Assembly (NCBI GenBank): GCA_041741095.1
Contig: JBGSKQ010000031.1
Location: 18,697 to 82,696, forward strand
Direction of reading: 5' to 3'
Origin: UBA6168 sp041741095
Lineage (GTDB): Bacteria; Bacteroidota; Bacteroidia; Chitinophagales; Saprospiraceae
DNA: 64,000 nt
The notes beneath the pieces were generated by a model that was given only the letters and a program-made list of their open reading frames with translations, searched no databases and was not told where the DNA came from. This document shows, in pieces, positions 33,074 to 41,649 of this stretch; the first letter of the stretch is position 1; each line of letters opens with the position of its first letter. The position numbers were made by a program, and so were the translations under genes.

Positions 33074-34510
33074 ATGAAAAAACTGTTTTTCTTTTTTTCC
33101 CTATTACAATTGTCCTTATCCGCCGTGGCGGCCGAGGGCTACAAAATCACTGTAACCATTTACGGCTACGAAGGTGAGCAGGTATTCCTGGGCTACCGGC
33201 GAGCCGACAAAGTTTACAGCAAGGACACGACTGCGCTTGAAAAAGGTAAATATGTTTTTCAGGGCGACGAGCCACTGGCCCCTGGCATTTATCTGGTGCT
33301 GATGCCGCCGGAGAACAAGTTTTTTGAGTTTGTGGTGACCAGGGCCGAACAGCAGTTTTCAGTGGAAACAACGGCCCCGGATTTTTCTAAAAGCCTGAAA
33401 ATCAAAGGCTCAAAAGACAACCAGCTTTTGCTGGACTATCAGGCGTACATGGCCGATAAGGTGGCCGTTTCAAAAAAAATACAGGAAGAGTTTGCCGCCG
33501 AAAAGGATGAAACGAAAAAGGAAAAACTGAAAAAAGACCTCGAAGACCTCGCCAAGGAAGTGCGGGCCCACCAAGACAAAATAGCTGCCGACAACCCCGG
33601 CACCTACACCGCCAAACTGGTGAAGGCATTCCAAGACCCCGATGTGCCGGAAGCGCCCAAAAACGAAGACGGTACCGTGGACTCGCTTTTCCGCTATAAA
33701 TACTACCGTTGGCATTATTGGGACGGCTTTGACTTGTCGGAAGATGCCTTCGTGAACACGCCTTATTTGAAAGAAAAAGTTGACCGCTATTTGGACAAAA
33801 TGATTTATCAGGTGCCGGATTCGGTCATTCAGGCAGTGGATTTTATTTTGGGCAAAGCGGAGAAAAGCCAGATGGTTTTCCAATACCTGTTGCCCTATTT
33901 GCTGAACAAATATTACACCCCGGAAATCATGGGCCTGGACGCCGTGTACGTACACCTTTCGGACAATTATTACAAAAGCGGCAAGGCTGACTGGGTGACG
34001 GAAGAAGGCCTGAAAAAAATCACCGACGACGCACTCATGATGCGGAATGTGCTGATCGGCAACCCTGCGCCTAATATCAAAGTACAGCGCTTCGATCCGG
34101 CGCAGGACAAATTCTCCACCGACCTCATCAGCCCCTACGACGTGAAGGCCGAATACACCATCATTTTCCTGTGGAAACCCGGCTGCAGCCACTGCAAAAA
34201 AATGACCGAGGAACTCAAGCCATTTTATGAAAAATGGAAAAGCAAAGGCGTGGAAATTTTCTCCATTTCTTCAGCCAACAGCACGGAACTGGAAAAGGCC
34301 ATCGAAGACATACACGAAAAGAAAATGCCCTGGATCATCACCGCCGACCCTTACAATCGGGCGAGGGCGCTCCAATATTTTTATGGCACTTCGTTGCCCA
34401 AGTTGTACATTTTGGACAAAGACAAAAAGGTCATTGCCAATAGGGTAGGGACGGCACAATTGGAACAAATCATAGAGGATCACCAGCGGCGGCAGGTGTC
34501 TAACCGATAA
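33074..34510 (+). CDS. TlpA/ResA-like thioredoxin-fold protein with DUF4369 and DUF5106-type domains
   Basis: A 478-residue protein with a signal peptide (residues 1-20). Residues about 24-110 form a DUF4369-type sandwich (YKITVTIYGYEGEQVFLGYR), a coiled coil with many Lys/Glu follows at about 135-175, then a helical DUF5106-like region. A thioredoxin fold from about 330 has the redox pair CSHC (GCSHCKK). Such proteins reduce or oxidise disulfides in the periplasm of Bacteroidota. Codon use and length are ordinary. It is convergent with the SUMF1 gene. Confidence 0.85.
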   Translation: MKKLFFFFSLLQLSLSAVAAEGYKITVTIYGYEGEQVFLGYRRADKVYSKDTTALEKGKYVFQGDEPLAPGIYLVLMPPENKFFEFVVTRAEQQFSVETTAPDFSKSLKIKGSKDNQLLLDYQAYMADKVAVSKKIQEEFAAEKDETKKEKLKKDLEDLAKEVRAHQDKIAADNPGTYTAKLVKAFQDPDVPEAPKNEDGTVDSLFRYKYYRWHYWDGFDLSEDAFVNTPYLKEKVDRYLDKMIYQVPDSVIQAVDFILGKAEKSQMVFQYLLPYLLNKYYTPEIMGLDAVYVHLSDNYYKSGKADWVTEEGLKKITDDALMMRNVLIGNPAPNIKVQRFDPAQDKFSTDLISPYDVKAEYTIIFLWKPGCSHCKKMTEELKPFYEKWKSKGVEIFSISSANSTELEKAIEDIHEKKMPWIITADPYNRARALQYFYGTSLPKLYILDKDKKVIANRVGTAQLEQIIEDHQRRQVSNR

Positions 34511-34525
34511 TGTTGTTTTTAGTCT

Positions 34526-35434
34526 TTATTCCACTTTTTTCCACGTACAAACGGCTCGAAAACCAAGCCATGCTGTTGGTTTTGAATAGGCGATATTGTC
34601 GCTGATTTCACAATCAGACAAAGGTTGCTGCCAACTTCCACCTTTGGCAAATCCTTTTTCATCGGTCATTTCCGCCACATTACCTATCAGGTCGCAAATC
34701 TGGTGGTGGTTGGGCTTAAAGGTGCAAACGGGTGTAGTGGGAGTGGATGTTGAATCTTGAGCGTTTTGAAATTGTGAGAACCGCTCCTTGGTATTGAACA
34801 GGAATTCCCCTTTTTCTATTGATCGGGCAATTTTTTCTTTATGATATTTGGAGCCATAAGGGCTTGTTTTATACGCTGCAATTTTTTCCCATTCCTGAAT
34901 GCTGGGAAGCCTGTAAGCCGGCACAGGCGGCTTGTGCTTTGGAATACTGCCTGTAATAGTGCCTTTCAAATACCTTTCAATGGTAAAATAATTTTCAGGG
35001 GTTTGATGGGGATTGAATTTAATCCAGCCCTTTTTTACCAAAATAGCTTCGTACACCCGATCGTTGCGCCACGAAAGATAATCATTTGCTTGCTCCCAAC
35101 TTACGCCTACGACCGGGAAGTTCATGTACTTCACATCCAGCAAATATATGGTGATCAGATCTTCCGCATTTTTTATACCCGCTTCCGACCAAACCTTCTC
35201 GTTGGGTATGGCAGACATTACTTTTTCAGAGTCAACTCCGAAAATTCCTTTCAGCCAGAATAGATATTCTTCATAGTCAATATTGCTCACTTCACGCTTA
35301 TCCACAAAATAGTTTGCAGACACTTTGACCGTACCTGGAGGCACTGTAGGTATTTTATCATAAGAGATATGATTTGGCCTGTTATTGAAAAAGGCCAAAA
35401 ATGAGGCAATAGAGAGCAAAATGAGTTTTTCCAT
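34526..35434 (-). CDS. Formylglycine-generating-enzyme-like (SUMF1 domain) secreted protein
   Basis: A 302-residue protein with a short N-terminal hydrophobic segment. SUMF1 motifs are YRLPSIQEWEKIAA (about 170), DLIGNVAEMTDEKGFAKGGSW (about 250) and the end WLGFRAVC. The opening VPPGTVKVSANYFVDKREVSNIDYEEYL matches the start of GldJ/GldK-type relatives. The copper-binding cysteine pair of true formylglycine enzymes is not evident, so a structural role is more likely. It is AT-richer than its neighbours. Confidence 0.75.
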   Translation of the reverse strand: MEKLILLSIASFLAFFNNRPNHISYDKIPTVPPGTVKVSANYFVDKREVSNIDYEEYLFWLKGIFGVDSEKVMSAIPNEKVWSEAGIKNAEDLITIYLLDVKYMNFPVVGVSWEQANDYLSWRNDRVYEAILVKKGWIKFNPHQTPENYFTIERYLKGTITGSIPKHKPPVPAYRLPSIQEWEKIAAYKTSPYGSKYHKEKIARSIEKGEFLFNTKERFSQFQNAQDSTSTPTTPVCTFKPNHHQICDLIGNVAEMTDEKGFAKGGSWQQPLSDCEISDNIAYSKPTAWLGFRAVCTWKKVE

Positions 35435-35559
35435 TTGTTGGTTGGTGAGTTTTTTTTTGCAAAAATAAAAATTTCAAATAATGTGCTATTGGCATGGCAC
35501 GAAATAACAACTACAATATGGGTTTGGATTGAACAGCTACAGATGCTTAGTGCTTACAG

Positions 35560-35600
35560 TAAAAAGGCGCTGCCGATAAAATTCCGGCAGCGCCTTTTTA
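35560..35600. terminator. Strong bidirectional hairpin immediately before corA
   Basis: TAAAAAGGCGCTGCCG (35560-35575) pairs with CGGCAGCGCCTTTTTA (35585-35600), a 16-bp stem with a 9-base loop. T-runs on both sides make it a classic intrinsic terminator. It ends only 10 bp before the corA ATG, so it either stops read-through transcription or controls corA itself. Confidence 0.85.
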
Positions 35601-35610
35601 CATTTACCGC

Positions 35611-36675
35611 ATGAAGCCCAAAAAGAAAAAATTGAAAAAACTGAAACGGAGCGGACTGCCGCCCGGCACCCTGGAGTTTACAGGCGAACAGCGCATGGAA
35701 CAGGTGCTGGTACACGAAGTGCGTTTCAATACTGAAACGATAGAAGAACGGACTTTTGTAAACCATGAAAAACCTGAAGCAAAAGAAGGGAAAGTCACCT
35801 GGTACGACCTGCGGGGCCTGCACGATGTGGCCTTGATCGAACGCTTTGGCCAACAGTTCAATATACACTCGTTGGTGCTGGAAGATATCCTGAACACGCA
35901 GCAGCGGCCCAAATTCGAGGAGTACGGCGACGAGGCTTTCATCGTCATCAATTCGCTGACCTACCACAAGCCCGACCACGAATTGAATTCGGAACAAATC
36001 GCACTTTACCTCGGCAAAGACTATTTGCTGACCTTTCAGGAAAACGCCGACGACACTTTTCACGCCGTGCGGGAGCGCCTGGAAGCAGGCCGTGGCCGCA
36101 TCCGCACCCGCAATTCTGACTACCTGGCCTACGCCCTGGTGGACAATGTGGTGGACAATTATTTCCACATCCTCGATTGCTTTGAGGAAGAAATGGAAAA
36201 TATTGAAACCTCCATCAGCCAAGAACCATCCAGACAGGCGAAGGAGTCTATCCACCATTTAAAATTCCAGATGCTGGCGCTGCGCAAATCGGTGATGCCG
36301 CTGAGGGAGGCGGTCGGCAAATTTTCCCGCAGTGAAATTGCCATCATGGACCCCAGCACAGGCCTCTTCGTGCGGGACCTCTACGACCACGTCATCCGCA
36401 TCGCAGACTTGATTGAAACCTATCGGGACATGCTCAACGGCCTACAGGAACTCTACCTTTCCGAACTGAGCATCCGCATGAACAACGTCATCCAGGTGTT
36501 GACCATCATCACTACCATTTTTGTCCCGCTCACCTTCCTGGCGGGCATTTATGGGATGAACTTTGACAATATACCAGAGTTACATTGGCACAATGGCTAC
36601 TATTACCTTTGGGGCTTCATGGCGTTTATTGCTTTGATGTCCATTGTTTATTTCAAAAAGAAGAAATGGATTTAG
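35611..36675 (+). CDS. corA: CorA-family magnesium/cobalt transporter
   Basis: A 354-residue protein. The N-terminal cytosolic alpha/beta domain (about 60-240) leads into long helices, then two C-terminal membrane segments (about 290-315 and 328-347). The signature GMN motif is intact in AGIYGMNFDNIPEL at the end of TM1. It forms a pentameric Mg2+/Co2+ channel. TACATTTAC at 35599-35607 resembles a -7 box directly before the ATG, which would make the message nearly leaderless. It begins an ion-transport group with the MscS and Trk genes. Confidence 0.92.
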   Translation: MKPKKKKLKKLKRSGLPPGTLEFTGEQRMEQVLVHEVRFNTETIEERTFVNHEKPEAKEGKVTWYDLRGLHDVALIERFGQQFNIHSLVLEDILNTQQRPKFEEYGDEAFIVINSLTYHKPDHELNSEQIALYLGKDYLLTFQENADDTFHAVRERLEAGRGRIRTRNSDYLAYALVDNVVDNYFHILDCFEEEMENIETSISQEPSRQAKESIHHLKFQMLALRKSVMPLREAVGKFSRSEIAIMDPSTGLFVRDLYDHVIRIADLIETYRDMLNGLQELYLSELSIRMNNVIQVLTIITTIFVPLTFLAGIYGMNFDNIPELHWHNGYYYLWGFMAFIALMSIVYFKKKKWI

Positions 36676-36751
36676 TAGGGAAATAAGTGGCGGGCGGCTG
36701 ATAGTTAAATGTTGGCACTGCCTAGTCCCTCATTCCTCTCATCCTCTCAAA

Positions 36752-37648
36752 ATGGCCCGCATACTACTTACCATATCCAAGTTGATCCTCTTTACTGGCT
36801 TGCTTTTTATTCGGTTCAAAGAAAAGGAGTGGGCAAGGATTTTAGAGCCGTGGGGCGAGCCAATCATTTCGGAATCAAGGTTTAGCGACCTGACCAAAGT
36901 CGTACTGAATTTTGCGATTTTAGCCCTGGGCCTCAACCTGGCCTTGATGCTTTTCTCCGCTATTTACCGGCGGCGGCAACGGCTGCCAAGGGGCATGATG
37001 GACAATGTGCTGTCGGGCCTGGAGAACATCTACATCCTGCTTATGGCGGCAGCGGTGATGGTGGCCATTCTGAGCTTGTTCGGCATTGATGCCAAAAGCC
37101 TTTTTACAGGTTTGAGTATCGTGGCGGCAGCTATTGCCATTATCACGAAGGATTATTTTGCCAATATCATCAGCGGCATCGCCATTAGTTTTTCGGATGA
37201 AATTTCCATTGGCGATTATGTGAAAATCGGCGACCATAAAGGCCGGGTCACTGACATCACCATTTCGAGGATTGCCCTTTTAAACGACGACGACGACATT
37301 ATTTTCATCCTGAACAATACAGTCTATACCAGCGAAATCATCAATTACACCAAAAAAGGCATCCGCAAGGTCAACATAGATTTTGAGGTGAATTTGGCAT
37401 TTTTAAAAACCATCGAAGCGCTGGAAGCTGATTTGATTGACTGTTTGCAGGACTACCACGAGCACATCGAACCTGCTTCTTACAGGCTGCGCATCATCGA
37501 AATCCACAAGGACAGCCTCGAACTGAAATTTCAGTACACCCTGAAGCGCATTGACCGGGAGCTGGAAAAAGAAATCCGCCGCAAAACCGTGCGCAGGGTG
37601 GTGAACCACCTCAGCGGCGACGGGGAAGGAAAAGTGGAGGGGTTATAG
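36752..37648 (+). CDS. MscS-family mechanosensitive ion channel
   Basis: A 298-residue protein from ATG at 36752, chosen because upstream in-frame sequence to 36644 overlaps corA and is non-conserved in character. Four hydrophobic segments (about 8-25, 47-70, 90-112, 115-145) end in the pore helix SLFTGLSIVAAAIAIITKDYFANIISGI, followed by the MscS beta domain (ISIGDYVKIGDHKGRVTDITISRI). It releases osmolytes during osmotic downshift. The 76-bp gap to corA contains a short low-complexity CTCATCCTCTC stretch. Confidence 0.88.
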   Translation: MARILLTISKLILFTGLLFIRFKEKEWARILEPWGEPIISESRFSDLTKVVLNFAILALGLNLALMLFSAIYRRRQRLPRGMMDNVLSGLENIYILLMAAAVMVAILSLFGIDAKSLFTGLSIVAAAIAIITKDYFANIISGIAISFSDEISIGDYVKIGDHKGRVTDITISRIALLNDDDDIIFILNNTVYTSEIINYTKKGIRKVNIDFEVNLAFLKTIEALEADLIDCLQDYHEHIEPASYRLRIIEIHKDSLELKFQYTLKRIDRELEKEIRRKTVRRVVNHLSGDGEGKVEGL

Positions 37649-37870
37649 CTTAAGTGAATAGGCATTATATTTCATACTTGCCAATCCGCCGGGAAGGATA
37701 TTTTTGCGCACTTTTTCGGGCTATGGCTCACGCCGCCAAGTTTCGTACAAGGGGGGTTGGGGGCGATAGCGATAGCCCCAAACCCCATGCACAATACTTG
37801 GCTGCTCATAGTAAATATGGTTTCCATTGTTAAAAAAAACTTTGGCGGAACAAGCAAATAATTTTTCAAA

Positions 37871-39211
37871 ATGAAAATCGTCATCGCTGGGGCAGGCAAC
37901 CTCGGCTTCCATTTGGCAGAGTTGTTATCCTATGAAAACCAGGACATTACGCTCATTGATGAAAACCAGGAAGTGCTGGACTATGCCTCGTCCCACCTCG
38001 ACCTGCTCACCTTGAAGGGCGATTCTTCCTCCATCAAGATTCTCAAAGAGGCACGGGTAGAAGAGGCACGCCTGGTCCTGGCCGTTACCACTTCGGAGAC
38101 TACCAACCTGGTGACGGCCAGCCTGGCCAAAAAACTCGGTGCCCGGCAGACCATTGCCCGTGTCCACAAATCGGAATACCTCAAAGATGCCAACCGGGAA
38201 CTGGTGGCAGCTTTGGGCATTGATTCCATTTTTTCGCCGGTCCAATTGGCAGCAAAAGAGATCAAACGCCTTATAGAGCGCTGCTCGTTTACCGATATTT
38301 TTGAGTTTGAAGAAGGAAAAATTTCCTTGTTCGGCATCACGCTCGACGACTATTCCCCTTTGGTGAACGTTCAGTTGAGCAATTGGAAAAACGTGGCCGC
38401 CGACGAAACCCTGCGGCCCATTGCCATCCTCCGGGGCAGCCAAACCATCATCCCGCACGGCGACGTGGTGTTGCGCAAAAACGACCACGTTTATTTTATC
38501 ACCAAAAAAGACAAAGTGGACGAGGTGGAGCAATTCGTGGGGGCGAAAAAGGTGAAGGTGAAAAACATCATGATACTGGGCAATTCGCCGCTGGCCTACG
38601 AAACCGCCAAAATGATGGAGGAAGACTATAAAATTACCCTCATCGAAAGCAGCAAGGATCAGTGTAAAATGCTCACCGAAAAATTGAACAAAACGCTGAT
38701 TATCAATGGAAAGGCCGACAACGTGGACTTGTTGCTGGAAGAGGGCCTCGACCGTATGGACGCATTTATTGCATTGACGCCCAATTCGGAAACCAACATC
38801 ATTGCCAGTCTCACCGCAAAAAACCACGGCGTTTATAAGACCATTGCACAGGTTGAAAACAAGGAATATACCTTTATTTCACAAAATATCGGCGTGGATA
38901 CGCTCATCAACCAGAAACTTATTGCCGCCAACAATATTTTCCGCTTCGTGCGGCAGGGCAGGATAGAAGCCATCACGGGCTTGCACGGTGTAGAAGCTGA
39001 GGTGATTGAGTTCGTAGTTACGAAAAACAACCATATTACTCGCAAACCGCTAAAGGATCTTCATTTTCCTAAAGCCTCCCTCATTGGAGGCGTGATCCGG
39101 GGCGATGAAAGCCTGATCCCCGACGGCAATTTCCAGTTGCAGGTGGACGACAAGGTGATTGTATTTACCATGCCTGAAGCAGTTTCCAAAGTCGAACGGA
39201 TGTTTAGGTAA
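37871..39211 (+). CDS. trkA: Trk potassium uptake regulatory subunit TrkA
   Basis: A 446-residue protein with two RCK halves. The first Rossmann motif is AGAGNLGFHLAELL (residues 6-19), the second is ILGNSPLAYETAKMM near 235. Each half is followed by a TrkA-C domain (about 140-220 and 370-446). It binds NAD(H) on the cytosolic face and gates TrkH. TrkH follows 130 bp downstream on the same strand. Confidence 0.93.
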   Translation: MKIVIAGAGNLGFHLAELLSYENQDITLIDENQEVLDYASSHLDLLTLKGDSSSIKILKEARVEEARLVLAVTTSETTNLVTASLAKKLGARQTIARVHKSEYLKDANRELVAALGIDSIFSPVQLAAKEIKRLIERCSFTDIFEFEEGKISLFGITLDDYSPLVNVQLSNWKNVAADETLRPIAILRGSQTIIPHGDVVLRKNDHVYFITKKDKVDEVEQFVGAKKVKVKNIMILGNSPLAYETAKMMEEDYKITLIESSKDQCKMLTEKLNKTLIINGKADNVDLLLEEGLDRMDAFIALTPNSETNIIASLTAKNHGVYKTIAQVENKEYTFISQNIGVDTLINQKLIAANNIFRFVRQGRIEAITGLHGVEAEVIEFVVTKNNHITRKPLKDLHFPKASLIGGVIRGDESLIPDGNFQLQVDDKVIVFTMPEAVSKVERMFR

Positions 39212-39341
39212 AGCGGTGTTTGTGTGTTTTTGTGCTTGTGTGTTTTCATTGTACTGTAAACCGCAAATACAAAAGTGGCTCTTCTCAGCTTTTGCCAAAA
39301 CAAAATAGACCCAAACAAAACCATCCGCTGAACACAACACA

Positions 39342-40808
39342 ATGATCAATTACAAACAAATAGCACGGGTTATCAGTGTCCTGTTGTTCGTCATGGGCGG
39401 AAGTATGCTCACGGGGGTGATTTTTTCGGCCATTTACCAATCGGGCGATGGGCTGCATCTGATTTATTCTGCTGCAATATGTTTGGTAGTCGGCGGCCTG
39501 CTTTGGTTTTTGAGCAGCAACAAAAGCAAATCGGTGAACAAACGGGAAGGCTACCTCATTGTGGCCCTGGGTTGGCTTTCGATGGTTTCATTTGGCATGT
39601 TGCCCTACCTGATCAGCGGCGAAATCCCCTCCGTGACCGACGCATTTTTTGAAACCATGTCCGGCATGACCACCACGGGGGCCAGCATTCTCAACGACAT
39701 AGAGGCCGTGCCAAAAGGCATCCTCTACTGGCGCAGCCTCACCCAATGGATCGGCGGCATGGGCATCATCGTACTGACGGTGGCCATTTTTCCAATGTTG
39801 GGCATCGGCGGCATCGAGTTGTTTTCGGCGGAGGCTCCCGGTCCCACTTCTGATAAAATACACCCCCGCATACAGGAAACAGCCAAGCGCCTTTGGGGCA
39901 TCTATGTGGGCCTGACGGCCATTTTGGTGCTGTTGTTAAAACTGGGCGGCATGAGCTTTTTCGATGCCGTCAACCACTCATTTACTACCATGGCCACTGG
40001 CGGCTTTTCCACTAAAAATGCCAGCATGATGGCTTACGATACGCCGTTTATCCAATACACCATCATCGTTTTTATGTTCCTGGCCGGCACAAACTATACG
40101 GTTACTTACCTTGCGCTGAAAGGCCGTTTTAACCGGGTTTGGGCTAATGACGAATTCAAGGCTTACCTTTTTTTCGTGTTGGTTTTGGGCCTCATCATGT
40201 CGCTGCGGGTCTATTATGCCGTCCACCAAAACGGGGGTACCATCACCTTTGAAAAGGCCACACGGGATGCAGTTTTTCAATTGGTTTCACTCGTCACAAC
40301 GACGGGCTTCGTCTCTGCCGACTACACTTCCTGGACCTACGGTCTCACCATGATTTGTTTCATCCTCCTGTTTTTGGGGGCCAGTGCAGGCTCTACGGCA
40401 GGCGGCATCAAATTCATCCGGCACTTGGTTTTTTTCAAAAATTCCTACCTCGAATTCAAGCGCCTCATCCACCCCAGGGCAGTGGTGCCGCTGAAACTCA
40501 ACGGCCAAGTAGTAGCGCCACGCATCATGACCCACGTCATCATTTTTCTTTTGCTGTACATGATGATTTTTATTCTTGGCTCTGTGATCATGAGCATTTT
40601 GGGTTACGATTTCCTCACCTCCGTAGGGGCAGTGGCCACTTCGCTTGGCAATGTAGGCCCCGGCATTGGCAAGGTCGGGCCTGTGGACAATTTTGCCCAT
40701 CTATCCGTTGCCGCAAAATGGCTCTTATCGTTCCTAATGCTCTTGGGCAGGCTGGAACTGTTCACCATCCTGATTCTGCTGACGCCTTATTTCTGGAAAT
40801 CGAACTGA
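39342..40808 (+). CDS. trkH: Trk potassium uptake membrane subunit TrkH
   Basis: A 488-residue protein of typical size with four pore-loop motifs: MSGMTTTGASIL near 105, FTTMATGGFSTKN near 215, LVTTTGFVSADY near 318 and SLGNVGPGIG near 440. It is the potassium-conducting subunit in the inner membrane and works with TrkA just upstream. Confidence 0.93.
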   Translation: MINYKQIARVISVLLFVMGGSMLTGVIFSAIYQSGDGLHLIYSAAICLVVGGLLWFLSSNKSKSVNKREGYLIVALGWLSMVSFGMLPYLISGEIPSVTDAFFETMSGMTTTGASILNDIEAVPKGILYWRSLTQWIGGMGIIVLTVAIFPMLGIGGIELFSAEAPGPTSDKIHPRIQETAKRLWGIYVGLTAILVLLLKLGGMSFFDAVNHSFTTMATGGFSTKNASMMAYDTPFIQYTIIVFMFLAGTNYTVTYLALKGRFNRVWANDEFKAYLFFVLVLGLIMSLRVYYAVHQNGGTITFEKATRDAVFQLVSLVTTTGFVSADYTSWTYGLTMICFILLFLGASAGSTAGGIKFIRHLVFFKNSYLEFKRLIHPRAVVPLKLNGQVVAPRIMTHVIIFLLLYMMIFILGSVIMSILGYDFLTSVGAVATSLGNVGPGIGKVGPVDNFAHLSVAAKWLLSFLMLLGRLELFTILILLTPYFWKSN

Positions 40809-41066
40809 TTACACTGTCAATTAATGTGAGGTTTGGATTAAAGCCTTTCTAATCAATTGGTAATCAGTTATTTTCAAAAAAAACTGCACGATTGGCTGTA
40901 GCAGTATCCTTTCGGGCGGGCGGGTTATCAACCCCGCCTGTTCCGGAACTGGGGGTTTTGATAACCCGCCCGCAAAGCTATCGGGACGATTCAAGGTAGG
41001 GCTTGAACAAATAGGACTACTTAACCCTAAAGCACGATGAAAAAATAACTTCCTATAGTTCTGGCA
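40809..41066. other. Intergenic region with large palindrome (type C)
   Basis: Arms 40916-40935 and 40951-40973 (GCGGGCGGGTTATCAA against TTGATAACCCGCCCGC) pair with a small bulge. The palindrome is of the same design as 51281-51343. It follows trkH and may terminate it. No gene is seen. Confidence 0.6.
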
Positions 41067-41335
41067 TCAACGTCGGGGAGGTTCAAAACCCTATCCATTA
41101 CACACAGAATATCTCCTTGAAAATCAGTGCTTTGAAAGCCCCACAGGGGCGGCAATGTTTGTAGAAATGGTAGAATCCGATTCGTTAAGCCCCAGCGGGG
41201 CGAGAATTGCCTGTATTTTAGCCCAATTGCCGCCCCGCTGGGGCTGAACACAAATTGGTGCATTTTGCTACAAACATTGTCGCCGCTCTGCGGCTATATC
41301 ATTGATTTACAAAGGGTTAATCTCCGAACTCACGT
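41067..41335 (+). mobile_element. Palindromic non-coding element, copy 1
   Basis: It opens with CAACGTCGGGGAGGTTCAAAACC and a CCATTACACACAGAATA flank. It contains nested inverted repeats: an outer arm GGCGGCAATGTTTGTAG (about 41149) with CTACAAACATTGTCGCC (about 41270), and an inner AGCCCCAGCGGGGCG pair. It ends CTCCGAACTCACGT at 41335, where it meets the DUF4258 5' fragment. Copy 2 at 59747-60214 has the same order and orientation. No coding capacity is seen, so it would need a transposase in trans (inference). Confidence 0.6.
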
Positions 41336-41527
41336 TAACATCAGTATGCTCGGAAAAGGTTTATCGTTTTCATAAACCTGTATAATTTCACCTTGTTCCA
41401 ACACAATTAGCACATCTTCCCTGGAAATATTCCTTGTCAACATCCTTTCAAGCGTATGCTTCCGCCAAACGATATTGCCATCAGAAAGGGCCTTTCTAAA
41501 CAATTTTATGTCGAATGAAGGATTCAT
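41330..41527 (-). pseudogene. DUF4258 domain protein, 5' fragment
   Basis: ATG at 41527 starts a frame with MNPSFDIKLFRKAL, WRKHTLERMLTRNISREDV and VYENDKPFPSILML, the first 64 or so residues of a DUF4258 protein. The stop (41332-41330) lies within the palindromic element, and the strand-turn segment that normally follows (GFxGxRPLHVV) is missing. That segment is found intact at 60215-60354, again next to the element. DUF4258 proteins are commonly paired with YgiT-type zinc-finger antitoxins. Confidence 0.75.
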
Positions 41528-41649
41528 GGAACAAAGGTGAAGCATTTGAATACAACATTCTATACTCCATCAAAAAAGAGCAAGAGGATAATCGTCAATC
41601 GTCGTTCGGGGTATTGGGTATTATTATCCATCGTCAAAATTTAACCATG

